From: Oceanicaulis sp052055585
GTDB taxonomy: Bacteria > Pseudomonadota > Alphaproteobacteria > Caulobacterales > Maricaulaceae
Assembly (NCBI RefSeq): GCF_052055585.1
Contig: NZ_CP170485.1
Span: 1,922,001 to 1,986,000 of the forward strand
DNA length: 64,000 nucleotides
Reading direction: 5' to 3'
In this document: in pieces, positions 27,325 to 35,065 of the stretch
Position numbering within the stretch: the stretch's first letter is position 1
How the letters are laid out: each line of letters begins with the position of its first letter
Notes under the pieces: model-generated
Told to the model about the DNA's origin: nothing
The model's input: the letters and a program-made list of their open reading frames with translations, nothing else
The model's database searches: none
Position numbers and translations under genes: made by a program

Positions 27325-27974
27325 ATTTCTTTCCCCGATCCGTGTAGTCCAGCCGCATCCGCGATCAATTCGTCACGATCCGCGGCGAGTTTCGCCTTCA
27401 AGGCGCGACGCGCCCGGGCCAGAAGGGATTCCAGCGCCTCGACGCTGACCTCCATGATCTGGGCCGCCTCTATATTGGAATGGTCCTGAAAATGGCACAG
27501 CTGAAGCGCCATTTTTTGCCGCTCCGGCAAGGCGTTGACCGCCTCTCTCACCCGGCTCAGCGCATCCTCGCCCGTCAGACGGTTCTCGGCGCTGACCGCG
27601 CCATCCATCTGTTCGGGCGCGTCCTCGCTGATCTGACTTTCGCGCTTCTTGCGCAAACGGTCATAGCAGGCGTTCATCGCAATCCGCGTCACCCAGGTCT
27701 CGAGCCGGGCGCGATCGGGATCGTAAAGCGCGATCTTGCGCCAGACCTTCATGAAGGTCTCCTGCGCCACATCTTCGGCTTCGTCCTGGTCGCTCAGCAG
27801 GCGCGCCGCCACGCCATGGACGCGCGGCAGGCACCTCTGGGTCAAAGCCCGGATAGCGCCGGCATCGCCCTGGGCGACGCCTTGAGCCAAACGGGCGTCC
27901 GCAGCGCGCGCCTCCTCACCCCCGCCCGTCCGGTGGGGGGATCCGTCTATGACTTTGAGAACGGGGCGAGACAC
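27321..27974 (-). CDS. ECF-type RNA polymerase sigma factor
   Basis: A 217-residue extracytoplasmic-function sigma factor. Region 2 spans residues ~40-100 with AARLLSDQDEAEDVAQETFM, KVWRKIALYDP and LETWVTRIAMNACYDRLRK. Region 4 spans residues ~145-205 with VREAVNALPERQKMALQLCH and NIEAAQIMEVSVEALESLLA. The frame is open from 28070, but that would overlap the EF-hand gene. The GTG at 27974, preceded by AAGGA, is the preferred start. It probably directs its own operon (EF-hand, sigma, anti-sigma, sensor). Confidence 0.87.
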   Translation of the reverse strand: MSRPVLKVIDGSPHRTGGGEEARAADARLAQGVAQGDAGAIRALTQRCLPRVHGVAARLLSDQDEAEDVAQETFMKVWRKIALYDPDRARLETWVTRIAMNACYDRLRKKRESQISEDAPEQMDGAVSAENRLTGEDALSRVREAVNALPERQKMALQLCHFQDHSNIEAAQIMEVSVEALESLLARARRALKAKLAADRDELIADAAGLHGSGKEI

Positions 27975-27996
27975 GCGCGCTGCTTTCCTTTGACGC

Positions 27997-28584
27997 CTAG
28001 TTGCGCCACCAGGGCGTGCGACGCTCTTCCCGACGCTCTTCACGCGCCGCCACATGAGCATCGAGCTCATCCGGGGTCACAGAGCCGTCAGAATTCGCAT
28101 CAAGCCGCTCGAACATACGCAGCGATCCCGCCATGAACTCATCGGAGGAGATGCGGCCATCCTGGTCGGCGTCAAAACCGCGACCTTGGCCCCGGCGACC
28201 GTCACCACGACCTTCACGGCGGTTGGGACGGTCCTCACGCTCGGCCTGACGCGCCTCACGGCGCTCTTCACGCAGCGACATCATGCGGATGTGCATCGGA
28301 GAGGCGTCCGCCTCGTCCAGGAAGCCGTCGCCATTGCGATCCCGATAGGCGAACTCTTCGCCCTGCAGCTGCTCGACCTCGGCGCGGGTGACGGTGTTGT
28401 CACCGTTCAGATCCGCCACCTGAAGCATGCGCAGACCATTCATGCCGCCATGCCCGCGGCCCTGACCACGATCATGATGACCGTGGCCACGCGCGCCATA
28501 TCCGTCAAAGCCCATGGGCTGGGCCAGGGCTGCGCCCGAACCCAGAACGATCATCGCTGCAGCAGCGCTCAGAAGTCTCTTCAT
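27997..28584 (-). CDS. Secreted EF-hand protein
   Basis: A 195-residue protein with a clear signal peptide (MKRLLSAAAAMIVLGSGAALA-Q). The loops DLNGDNTVTRAE, DRNGDGFLDEAD, DADQDGRISSDE and DANSDGSVTPDE are four good EF hands. A Gly/His-rich stretch follows the signal, and there are two Arg/Glu-rich linkers (REERREARQAERED and EERREERR). An AGGAGA ribosome binding site precedes the ATG at 28584. It is first in a leftward operon with the ECF sigma factor 22 bp downstream, so it may be the calcium- or metal-binding input or output of that system. Confidence 0.83.
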   Translation of the reverse strand: MKRLLSAAAAMIVLGSGAALAQPMGFDGYGARGHGHHDRGQGRGHGGMNGLRMLQVADLNGDNTVTRAEVEQLQGEEFAYRDRNGDGFLDEADASPMHIRMMSLREERREARQAEREDRPNRREGRGDGRRGQGRGFDADQDGRISSDEFMAGSLRMFERLDANSDGSVTPDELDAHVAAREERREERRTPWWRN

Positions 28585-28658
28585 CGTACCAATCTCCTGT
28601 ATCGAAGCGGGGTCTTGTTCTCTCCCTCGCTCATACCCTTGGTACGGGTGGGGTCATC

Positions 28659-31538
28659 CTAATCCGTCGCGCGAAATCTGACAGGCCCGATATAGCGCTC
28701 GAAAACCGTGCGAACATCAGCGGCGCAAGCATCCAGACGATCGGCGGCACAGGCCAGATCCTCGCAATGGGCCGCCATGCACAAACGCCGGGAGAAAGGA
28801 TCGCTGGCTTTTTCCGGATCAAAGTCCGCACCATGCGCCGCCCGCAGGATCTGCGTCAGGTCGCCATAAAGCTCATGCGCCTCCAGCAATACGCGCGCAT
28901 CCTCAACCGCCAGCCATCCTGCTTGCGACAGTCGGTCCAGAGCCCCCGCCGTATCCGCGCCCTGTCGTTCATGCTGAACCAGCTGACCGATCTGGGCGAT
29001 GAATTCGATATCGATCAGCCCGCCCGGCCGCAGCTTGAGGTCCCAGAACGACCGCGCCGGTCGATCCCGTTCCAGCCGGGCGCGCATGTCCGCGGCGTCC
29101 TCGCGCAACATCTCGGCGTCCCCGGCGTCACCGATCACGGTGTTGATGGCGTCATCAAGCTTTCGGGCCAAACCACCCTCGACCACGATCCGGGCGCGGG
29201 TCAGGGCCATCCGTTCCCAGGTCCAGGCTTCGGAAGTCTGATAATACTCTTCAAAGCGGGAGAGGCTGACCGCAGCGGGCCCGGCGGAGCCCGACGGCCG
29301 CAGCGCGAGGTCCACTTCATAGAGCTCCCCCTCCTCGGTGGGCGCCGAGAGGGCGGAGACCAGACGCTGGGTGAAGCGGATGAACCAGGTTTGCGCGACC
29401 AGCGGGCGCTTGCCGTCTGATTGCTCGGCATGTGGCTCATAGACCAGCATGATATCGAGATCAGACGTCGCGGTCAGCTCTCGCCCCCCGAGCTTGCCCA
29501 GCCCCAGCACCGCCCAGTCGCCCGGTGGAGGCCCGTGCCGCGCGGTCATTTCCTTGACGGCGGCTTGCGCCATCGCGGCCAGCGAAGCGTCGGCGAGATC
29601 GGCATAGGCCTGCCCCGCATCCTGCGCCCGCGCACGCCCCAGCAAAAGCTGTCCGCCAATGCGCAACTTCTCCTCACGCGCCAGACGCCGGGCGGCGTTG
29701 AGCGCCTGCTCGTAATCCATCGCATCAAGCCCGGCAAAGCGCTCAATCCGATAAGCCGGCGGGTCTTCGCTCAGCGGGCGCGCGAAGGCCGGGTCCAGCA
29801 GGGTATCCAGAAGCGCCGGGCGCCGCGCCAGGGTTTCTGCCAGACGTGGCGCGAGGCCCAGCATGGCGATCAACTCACGCGCCAGCTCGGGCTGATTGAC
29901 CAGAAGCGACAGCGGCTGCACCCCGCTGGGCAGGCCCTCGAAAAAGGTCGAAAAGCGGGTGAAGGCGGCGTCGGGATCACCTGTGGCGGCCAGCGCCTCG
30001 ATCAGGCGCGGCGCAAAGCGGGAGAACAGGCGCCGGGCGCGTTCAGTGCGCGCAGCGCGCGCCCGGCCCGCCGCCCAGCCTGACAGGCGCTCCCACACCC
30101 GATCCGGCTGCGAAAAGCCCAGACGGTCCAGCGTCTCACGGGTATCGGGCGTCGGCTCGACCCCGGTCAGCACCAGAGAGCCCGCCTCGGTGGCGAGACT
30201 CTCTCCGTCCCCGAACTGGGCCGAGAAGGCCGCGTGCACAGCGCCGAACAGCGCTGTCATGCGCGCATCAAAGTCGCCCAGATCATCCGATCCCGAGAGC
30301 GCCGCCACAGCCCGGCGCGCCTCCGCCTGCACAGGCAGGGTCTGGGTCTGCTCGTCCTCCAGCATCTGGATGCGATGCTCCACATCACGCAGGGCGATGT
30401 AATAGGCGGTCAGCGCTTCGGCCTCTTCAGATTCAATGAGGTCATGGGCCGCCAGCGCCGCCAGCGCATCCACCGTACCGGGCGCCCTGACAGCAGGCAT
30501 GCGCCCGCCAAACACCAGCTGCAGGCATTGGGCGTAGAACTCGATCTCGCGAATGCCGCCACGCCCCAGCTTCACATCATGGCCGGCTGCGCGCACTTCA
30601 GCGCGCTTGCCGACGGCCTGAATCTGCTTGGCGATGGAGCGGATATCCTCGACCGCGGCGAAATCCATGGTCCGCCGCCAGATGAAGGGGTTGAGGTCTT
30701 TCAGAAAGCCCTCGCCCGCTGCCCGATCACCCGCACAGACGCGCGCCTTGGCGTAGGCCGCCCGTTCCCAGTTCTGGCCCAGAGCTTCGAAATAATAGCG
30801 CGCCATATTGGCGCTGACCGCCACAGGGGTGGAGCCCGGATCAGGACGCAGACGCAAATCAACGCGGAAGACATATCCGTCCGCCGTCACGTCCTGCATG
30901 ATATTGCTGAGCTTCTGGGCGATGCGCGAGAACAGCTTGAGCGGGTCCTTGCCCTCGGGCGCCTCGATGATCTCCGGCTCATAGGCGATCACAAGATCAA
31001 TGTCGGAGGAGAAATTGAGGCTGCGCGTGCCGTGCTTGCCCAGCGTCAGCACGAAATAGCCCGGCAGCGGATTGAGCGGATCGCTGACCTCGACGCCATA
31101 GCTGCGCACAGCGCACGCAAGGCTGGCCTGAACAGCCGCGTCGGCAAAGTCCGTCAGCGCCGCCATCACCTGTTTCAGGCTGAACGCGCCCGCAAGGTCC
31201 GCCAGCGCCGTGACAAGATGAAGGTCCAGCTTGGCCCGCCGCAACACAGCCATCACTTCGGCCTCGTCCTCCAGGGACGCCGCCTGACGCGCGGTCTCGC
31301 ACAAACGCTCGATCAGGGCTTCAGGGCTGGTGGTGGCAAGCTCACGCAGCGTATCGGGCCGCCGCACGACCGTGCGCGTCAGATAGGGCGCCGCCGCGAA
31401 CACGCTGTCGAGGAAATCCGCCCCCTCGCCCCAAGCGTCAAACACCGCCTCGCCGATGCGCTCTCGCGCCCGCCGGGCGCGGTCGGGCGCGATATTGGGC
31501 AGGTGTTTGGTGAGGCGGTCTTTGAGGGGCGCAGTCAT
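28659..31538 (-). CDS. glnE: Bifunctional glutamine synthetase adenylyltransferase/deadenylase
   Basis: Adds and removes AMP on glutamine synthetase in response to PII. The 959 residues have the family's two nucleotidyltransferase halves. The deadenylase half has RSLNFSSDIDLVIAYE near residue 177, and the adenylylase half has GGRELTATSDLDIMLVYEP near residue 690. Each is followed by its helical domain with RLGRGGIREIEF (KLGRGGIREIEFYAQ) or LRPGGLIDIEFIAQ. Full length, without breaks. It lies next to the feuQ-like region, an arrangement also seen in other Alphaproteobacteria. Confidence 0.96.
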   Translation of the reverse strand: MTAPLKDRLTKHLPNIAPDRARRARERIGEAVFDAWGEGADFLDSVFAAAPYLTRTVVRRPDTLRELATTSPEALIERLCETARQAASLEDEAEVMAVLRRAKLDLHLVTALADLAGAFSLKQVMAALTDFADAAVQASLACAVRSYGVEVSDPLNPLPGYFVLTLGKHGTRSLNFSSDIDLVIAYEPEIIEAPEGKDPLKLFSRIAQKLSNIMQDVTADGYVFRVDLRLRPDPGSTPVAVSANMARYYFEALGQNWERAAYAKARVCAGDRAAGEGFLKDLNPFIWRRTMDFAAVEDIRSIAKQIQAVGKRAEVRAAGHDVKLGRGGIREIEFYAQCLQLVFGGRMPAVRAPGTVDALAALAAHDLIESEEAEALTAYYIALRDVEHRIQMLEDEQTQTLPVQAEARRAVAALSGSDDLGDFDARMTALFGAVHAAFSAQFGDGESLATEAGSLVLTGVEPTPDTRETLDRLGFSQPDRVWERLSGWAAGRARAARTERARRLFSRFAPRLIEALAATGDPDAAFTRFSTFFEGLPSGVQPLSLLVNQPELARELIAMLGLAPRLAETLARRPALLDTLLDPAFARPLSEDPPAYRIERFAGLDAMDYEQALNAARRLAREEKLRIGGQLLLGRARAQDAGQAYADLADASLAAMAQAAVKEMTARHGPPPGDWAVLGLGKLGGRELTATSDLDIMLVYEPHAEQSDGKRPLVAQTWFIRFTQRLVSALSAPTEEGELYEVDLALRPSGSAGPAAVSLSRFEEYYQTSEAWTWERMALTRARIVVEGGLARKLDDAINTVIGDAGDAEMLREDAADMRARLERDRPARSFWDLKLRPGGLIDIEFIAQIGQLVQHERQGADTAGALDRLSQAGWLAVEDARVLLEAHELYGDLTQILRAAHGADFDPEKASDPFSRRLCMAAHCEDLACAADRLDACAADVRTVFERYIGPVRFRATD

Positions 31539-31628
31539 GGACCCAGAGTGCAGAGCGTTGCGGGCCGCTGCAAGATTGCGAGGCGGTTCGGCTTCCCCTA
31601 CCGTCCGATTCTTGCTGGAGGGGAATCC

Positions 31629-32219
31629 ATGATCAGAAATCTCTGTGTGGCGGCGATCCGCCTGCTGGCCTTGTATCTGGGAGCGATTACTCTTCCCAAT
31701 TTGCTCTTTAGTCTGATGCGCTTACTCAGCGGGAGCGACCCATTTTCCAACACCGCATATGAGATTCAGAACTTTCTGGGGTTAGGCATCACGATCGTAC
31801 TGGCTATCGCGCTATGGGTATTTTCGGGTTTCCTCACAAAGGTAATAGCACCCGAAGCAAAGAACCCCACAGAATCAGATATCAAGGCACAGGATTTCGT
31901 TCTAATCGGCCTGTGCCTGATTGGCGCGAACACACTGATCAACAGCCTTCCAGACGCTATTATTTATACGACTGAAGTCATACGCTCTCGAGCTGCTGAG
32001 GGCGCCGCAGCGAACTCCAACATGCAACTGCAAGTGCAAGTTAGGTCAGGCCTCGCTTCTTTGCTGTTAGAAGCCATCATCAGCTCTGTGTTTGGCGCCG
32101 GCCTGCTCTTCTTTGGCTTCCGACTGCGTCCGTTTCTGCGCAAGTTCCAGACTCTACGCACCGCCGGCCACGACAAGCCCGAGCCTATTTCCGCTTCGAA
32201 AACGTCAGAGCGATCCTGA
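31629..32219 (+). CDS. Four-helix membrane protein, paralogue 1
   Basis: A 196-residue inner-membrane protein of unknown function. Helices are visible at CVAAIRLLALYLGAITLPNL, GLGITIVLAIALWVFSGFL, FVLIGLCLIGANTLINSL and LLEAIISSVFGAGLLFFGF. The ATG at 31629 follows GGAGGGGAA. The last 15 residues (DKPEPISASKTSERS) are encoded by a 62-bp repeat that is really the reverse complement of the 3' end of the neighbouring kinase gene. The same tail occurs on paralogue 2. Codon use and GC look lower than in the surrounding genes. Confidence 0.7.
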   Translation: MIRNLCVAAIRLLALYLGAITLPNLLFSLMRLLSGSDPFSNTAYEIQNFLGLGITIVLAIALWVFSGFLTKVIAPEAKNPTESDIKAQDFVLIGLCLIGANTLINSLPDAIIYTTEVIRSRAAEGAAANSNMQLQVQVRSGLASLLLEAIISSVFGAGLLFFGFRLRPFLRKFQTLRTAGHDKPEPISASKTSERS

Positions 32220-32228
32220 AGCCAGGGC
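32167..32228. repeat. 62-bp direct repeat, left copy (displaced 3' end of feuQ-like gene)
   Basis: It matches 32858-32919 at 60 of 62 positions. The right copy is the true 3' end of the convergent kinase gene; the left copy is a duplicated scrap encoding the last kinase residues antisense. It bounds a 691-bp unit containing paralogue 2. Confidence 0.9.
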
Positions 32229-32400
32229 ATCGCCTCAGGCTTCGGGCGCTGCTGCGCCGATACGACCGCGCGAATGGCTCGATTGTTATTCGCGCGGTCG
32301 TGGGCAAAGGGTGCGGCGCGCCGCGATCAAGGGCAAGGCGGTTGCGGCAGTGCTTCAAGCCTGCATAGTAGCCGCGCTTTCGCCTGACAGGAGTCCCCGC

Positions 32401-32910
32401 ATGCTCAGATCCCTTTTCGTTACGCTCCTCAGGGTGCTGTGCGTATGGGGGCTTATCCTACAGGTTCCCGAACTTGTTCAGATTTGCCTTCACTGGATGG
32501 CTCTCACTTCAGTTCCTGAAATGTCACCCGATTTTCCAGATACGCTCTGGATAACGGGGCAGCTTTCGCTGTCGGCCTCACTGGCATTAGGGTTCGTGTT
32601 CGCAGCGCCGGTGTCAAAAGTCGCAATCCCCAAGACTGCGGACTTTCCCAGGATCTCTCTGACAACCATGGAGCTTACCCAGATGGGGCTGGCGATTCTC
32701 GGAGCCTATATTGCGATCACTCGCATTCCGCTGGTCTTAGAGAACCTGCTCACTTTCGGGGCGTTCACGGCCTTCATAGCATCCGATCTGGCGCAAAGCC
32801 TTATCGGCCTTGTCCTCGTGATGCTCATATTCAGAATAAACAGCAGGCCAATTGACCGCCACGACAAGCCCGAGCCTATTTCCGCTTCGGAAACGTCAGA
32901 GCGATCCTGA
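32401..32910 (+). CDS. Four-helix membrane protein, paralogue 2
   Basis: A 169-residue inner-membrane protein with the same layout as paralogue 1: VTLLRVLCVWGLILQVPELV, WITGQLSLSASLALGFVFA, MGLAILGAYIAITRIPLVL and LAQSLIGLVLVMLIFRI. Both begin with a short basic segment and an LxxLR-type pattern. It ends DKPEPISASETSERS, nearly identical to paralogue 1, and its last 35 bp overlap the convergent kinase gene. No known family is recognised. The pair most likely arose by tandem duplication. Confidence 0.65.
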   Translation: MLRSLFVTLLRVLCVWGLILQVPELVQICLHWMALTSVPEMSPDFPDTLWITGQLSLSASLALGFVFAAPVSKVAIPKTADFPRISLTTMELTQMGLAILGAYIAITRIPLVLENLLTFGAFTAFIASDLAQSLIGLVLVMLIFRINSRPIDRHDKPEPISASETSERS

Positions 32911-32919
32911 GGCCAGGGC
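32858..32919. repeat. 62-bp direct repeat, right copy (native 3' end of feuQ-like gene)
   Basis: On the minus strand it encodes the last kinase residues (ALTFPKRK and stop); on the plus strand it encodes the tail of membrane paralogue 2. It differs from the left copy at two positions. Confidence 0.9.
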
Positions 32920-34309
32920 CGGCGCCATCCACGGCGCCGGGGCCGTCATCGAGGCTGAGCTTTGCGCCGTGCACTTCCGCGATGGCGTGCACCAGCGACA
33001 GGCCAAGGCCCACGCCGGGCTGGTTGCGCGAACGATCCAGACGCACAAAGCGCTCCAGCACCCGTTCGCGATCCTCCGCCGGGATGCCGGGGCCGGTATC
33101 AGTGACCGACAGCTCGATACGCCCATCGCCGGTCTTGCGACCGCGCAAGGCAATCGCGCCGCCATCGGGGGTGTACTTGATGGCGTTGTCGAGAAGATTG
33201 GCGATGGCCTGAGCAATCAGCTCGCGATCCCCCAGCAGCATCAGATCGGGCGAGCACTCGCACAGGAATTCCGTGCCCGCATCCTCACACACCGGCTGAT
33301 AGAGCTCGCACATATCTTCCATGAGTGCGCCCAGATCCATGCTCTCGAAGGCGCGGCGGCGCTCACCGGTCTGAAGGCGGGACAGGGACAGAACGGCGTT
33401 GAAGGTCTTTAAAAGCTCGTCCACATCGCTGACGGCTTGCATCAGCGCGGCTTCGCGCGCCTCCACATCGCCTTCCTCAACAAGGGCGGATTCGATGCGT
33501 CCGCGCATTCGGGTCAGCGGCAGGCGCAAATCGTGGGCGATGGAATCGCCCGCCGTGCGCATGCGGTGCATCAGGTTTTCCACCCGATCGAGCATGTCGT
33601 TGAAATTGCGCGCCATCTCATCCAGCTCATCGCCGGAATAGGTGCGCGGCGCGCGGGTATCGAGCTTGCCCAGCATCACCGCCCGCGCAGCGGCGTTGAT
33701 GCCGTCGAGCCTTCGCGCAAACCGACGCGACACGACCGCGCCCGACACGATCCCCAGCGCCAGCGACAGGCCCGAGGCGATCAGGACCGAATTCAGCGTA
33801 TTGGCGACGAAGCGGCTTTCCTCTTCCACATCGAGGCCGACAAAGAGCTGATAGCCGTCGCCCAGCTCGACAATCTGACCGCGGGCGTCCCGGCCTTCCT
33901 CGGCGCGATCAATCACCCCGTCCACGGGTTGGCGGTCATAGGTGAAGCGCACCCGGCCTTGCGGATCGGTCGGGGCTTCTGGCAGGCCATAGATATTGCC
34001 CACCAGCTGTTGCCCGTCCGGGTCCAGCAGCATGTAGAAGAACTCGCCCCCGCCCACCGAGCGCTGGACGAGATAGCGATAGGCGCCCTGATAGCCGCGC
34101 TCTTCATAGAGCGTCTGGATCTCGGCGACTTCAGCGGAGACAGACGCATCGGCCCGCCTCAGCGCTGCGCTCACAGAGGCGGCGTAGACGAGCGCAAGGA
34201 TCACGAAACTGGACAGCGCAAACAGCGCCGCAGACAGCAGCGTCAGGCGAAAGGCGGTCGTCCGCAGAAACGCGGGCGCCCGCCAGCCTTTATGGGTTTG
34301 CGTGTCCAG
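32876..34309 (-). CDS. feuQ: Sensor histidine kinase, FeuQ-like
   Basis: Membrane sensor kinase paired with the adjacent OmpR-type regulator. It has a periplasmic domain (residues ~60-175), second helix VLIASGLSLALGIVSGAVV, HAMP, HisKA AGDSIAHDLRLPLTRMRGRI, and ATPase boxes NLLDNAIKYTPDGG, DTGPGIP and GLGLSLVHAI. The first standard start codon, GTG 34204, falls inside the first helix. In-frame sequence upstream encodes the family N-terminus LRTTAFRLTLLSAALFAL. Between the regulator's TAG stop and 34204 the only plausible initiators are CTG codons, the best at 34309; that start is used here and is uncertain. The FeuQ name rests on the degP-regulator-kinase order. Confidence 0.8.
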   Translation of the reverse strand: MDTQTHKGWRAPAFLRTTAFRLTLLSAALFALSSFVILALVYAASVSAALRRADASVSAEVAEIQTLYEERGYQGAYRYLVQRSVGGGEFFYMLLDPDGQQLVGNIYGLPEAPTDPQGRVRFTYDRQPVDGVIDRAEEGRDARGQIVELGDGYQLFVGLDVEEESRFVANTLNSVLIASGLSLALGIVSGAVVSRRFARRLDGINAAARAVMLGKLDTRAPRTYSGDELDEMARNFNDMLDRVENLMHRMRTAGDSIAHDLRLPLTRMRGRIESALVEEGDVEAREAALMQAVSDVDELLKTFNAVLSLSRLQTGERRRAFESMDLGALMEDMCELYQPVCEDAGTEFLCECSPDLMLLGDRELIAQAIANLLDNAIKYTPDGGAIALRGRKTGDGRIELSVTDTGPGIPAEDRERVLERFVRLDRSRNQPGVGLGLSLVHAIAEVHGAKLSLDDGPGAVDGAGPGLRIALTFPKRK

Positions 34310-34330
34310 TGTCTTGCTCGCCGTTCGCGC

Positions 34331-35002
34331 CTAGTTGGACAGACGATAGCCTGCCCCGCGCACCGTGTGCAGCATGGAGGTGTCGAACGGCTTGTCGATC
34401 TTCGAACGCAGACGCGAGATGTGCACGTCGATGACGTTGGTCTGGGGGTCAAAGTGATAGTCCCAGACCTTTTCCAGAAGCATCGTACGGGTCACGACCT
34501 GACCGGCATGGCGCATGAGGAATTCCAGCAGGCGAAACTCGCGCGGCTGAAGCTGGATTGTCTCCTCACCGCGCTTCACGGTGCGCGCCAGAAGATCCAT
34601 TTCCAGATCACCGACCTGCAGGCGGGTCTTCAGCGCTTCAGGGTCACGACGACGCGCCAGCGCGTCCACACGCGCCTTCAGCTCTGAAGGCGCATAGGGT
34701 TTGACCAGATAGTCATCGCCGCCCGCCGTCAGGCCAGCCACGCGATCATCCACCTCGCCCAGCGCGGACAGCACCAGGACCGGGGTCTTGTCGCCTTCCT
34801 CACGCAGGATGGACACCATGGACAGGCCGTCGCGGCGCGGCATCATCCGGTCCACGATCAGCACATCGAAAGCGCCGTCACGCGCCATGGCGAGGCCGTC
34901 CTCGCCATCATGGGCCATATCGACCACATGTCCGGATTCGCGCAACATTTTCGCAATGTTGCCGGCGACCTCGCGGTCGTCTTCCACGATCAGAATACGC
35001 AT
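34331..35002 (-). CDS. feuP: OmpR-family response regulator, FeuP-like
   Basis: A 223-residue transcription factor. The receiver domain (1-115) has LIVEDDREVAGN, the phosphorylated Asp in VLIVDRMMPRRDG, LVLSALGEVDD and the Lys in YLVKPYAP. The winged-helix domain (125-220) includes LQPREFRLLEFLMRHAGQVV, KVWDYHFDPQTNVIDVHISR and the ending RGAGYRLSN. It is followed in frame by the kinase after a single TAG. It probably recognises the 11-bp-spaced direct repeats upstream of degP. Confidence 0.85.
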   Translation of the reverse strand: MRILIVEDDREVAGNIAKMLRESGHVVDMAHDGEDGLAMARDGAFDVLIVDRMMPRRDGLSMVSILREEGDKTPVLVLSALGEVDDRVAGLTAGGDDYLVKPYAPSELKARVDALARRRDPEALKTRLQVGDLEMDLLARTVKRGEETIQLQPREFRLLEFLMRHAGQVVTRTMLLEKVWDYHFDPQTNVIDVHISRLRSKIDKPFDTSMLHTVRGAGYRLSN

Positions 35003-35024
35003 GACTCACTCCCGAACCAGAATG

Positions 35025-35050
35025 GGCGCCGGGCTTCCCGACCCGGCGCC
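35025..35050. other. Intercistronic hairpin between degP and the FeuP-like gene
   Basis: GGCGCCGGG (35025-35033) pairs with CCCGGCGCC (35042-35050) around an 8-base loop. T residues follow only on the plus strand, so on the leftward operon it is probably an mRNA-stabilising or processing stem rather than a terminator. Confidence 0.6.
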
Positions 35051-35065
35051 GTATTGTTGTTTTTG

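Noticed and set aside
33437..34687. 416-codon plus-strand frame
   Set aside because: Antisense to the FeuQ/FeuP-like genes, both of which have full signature motifs.
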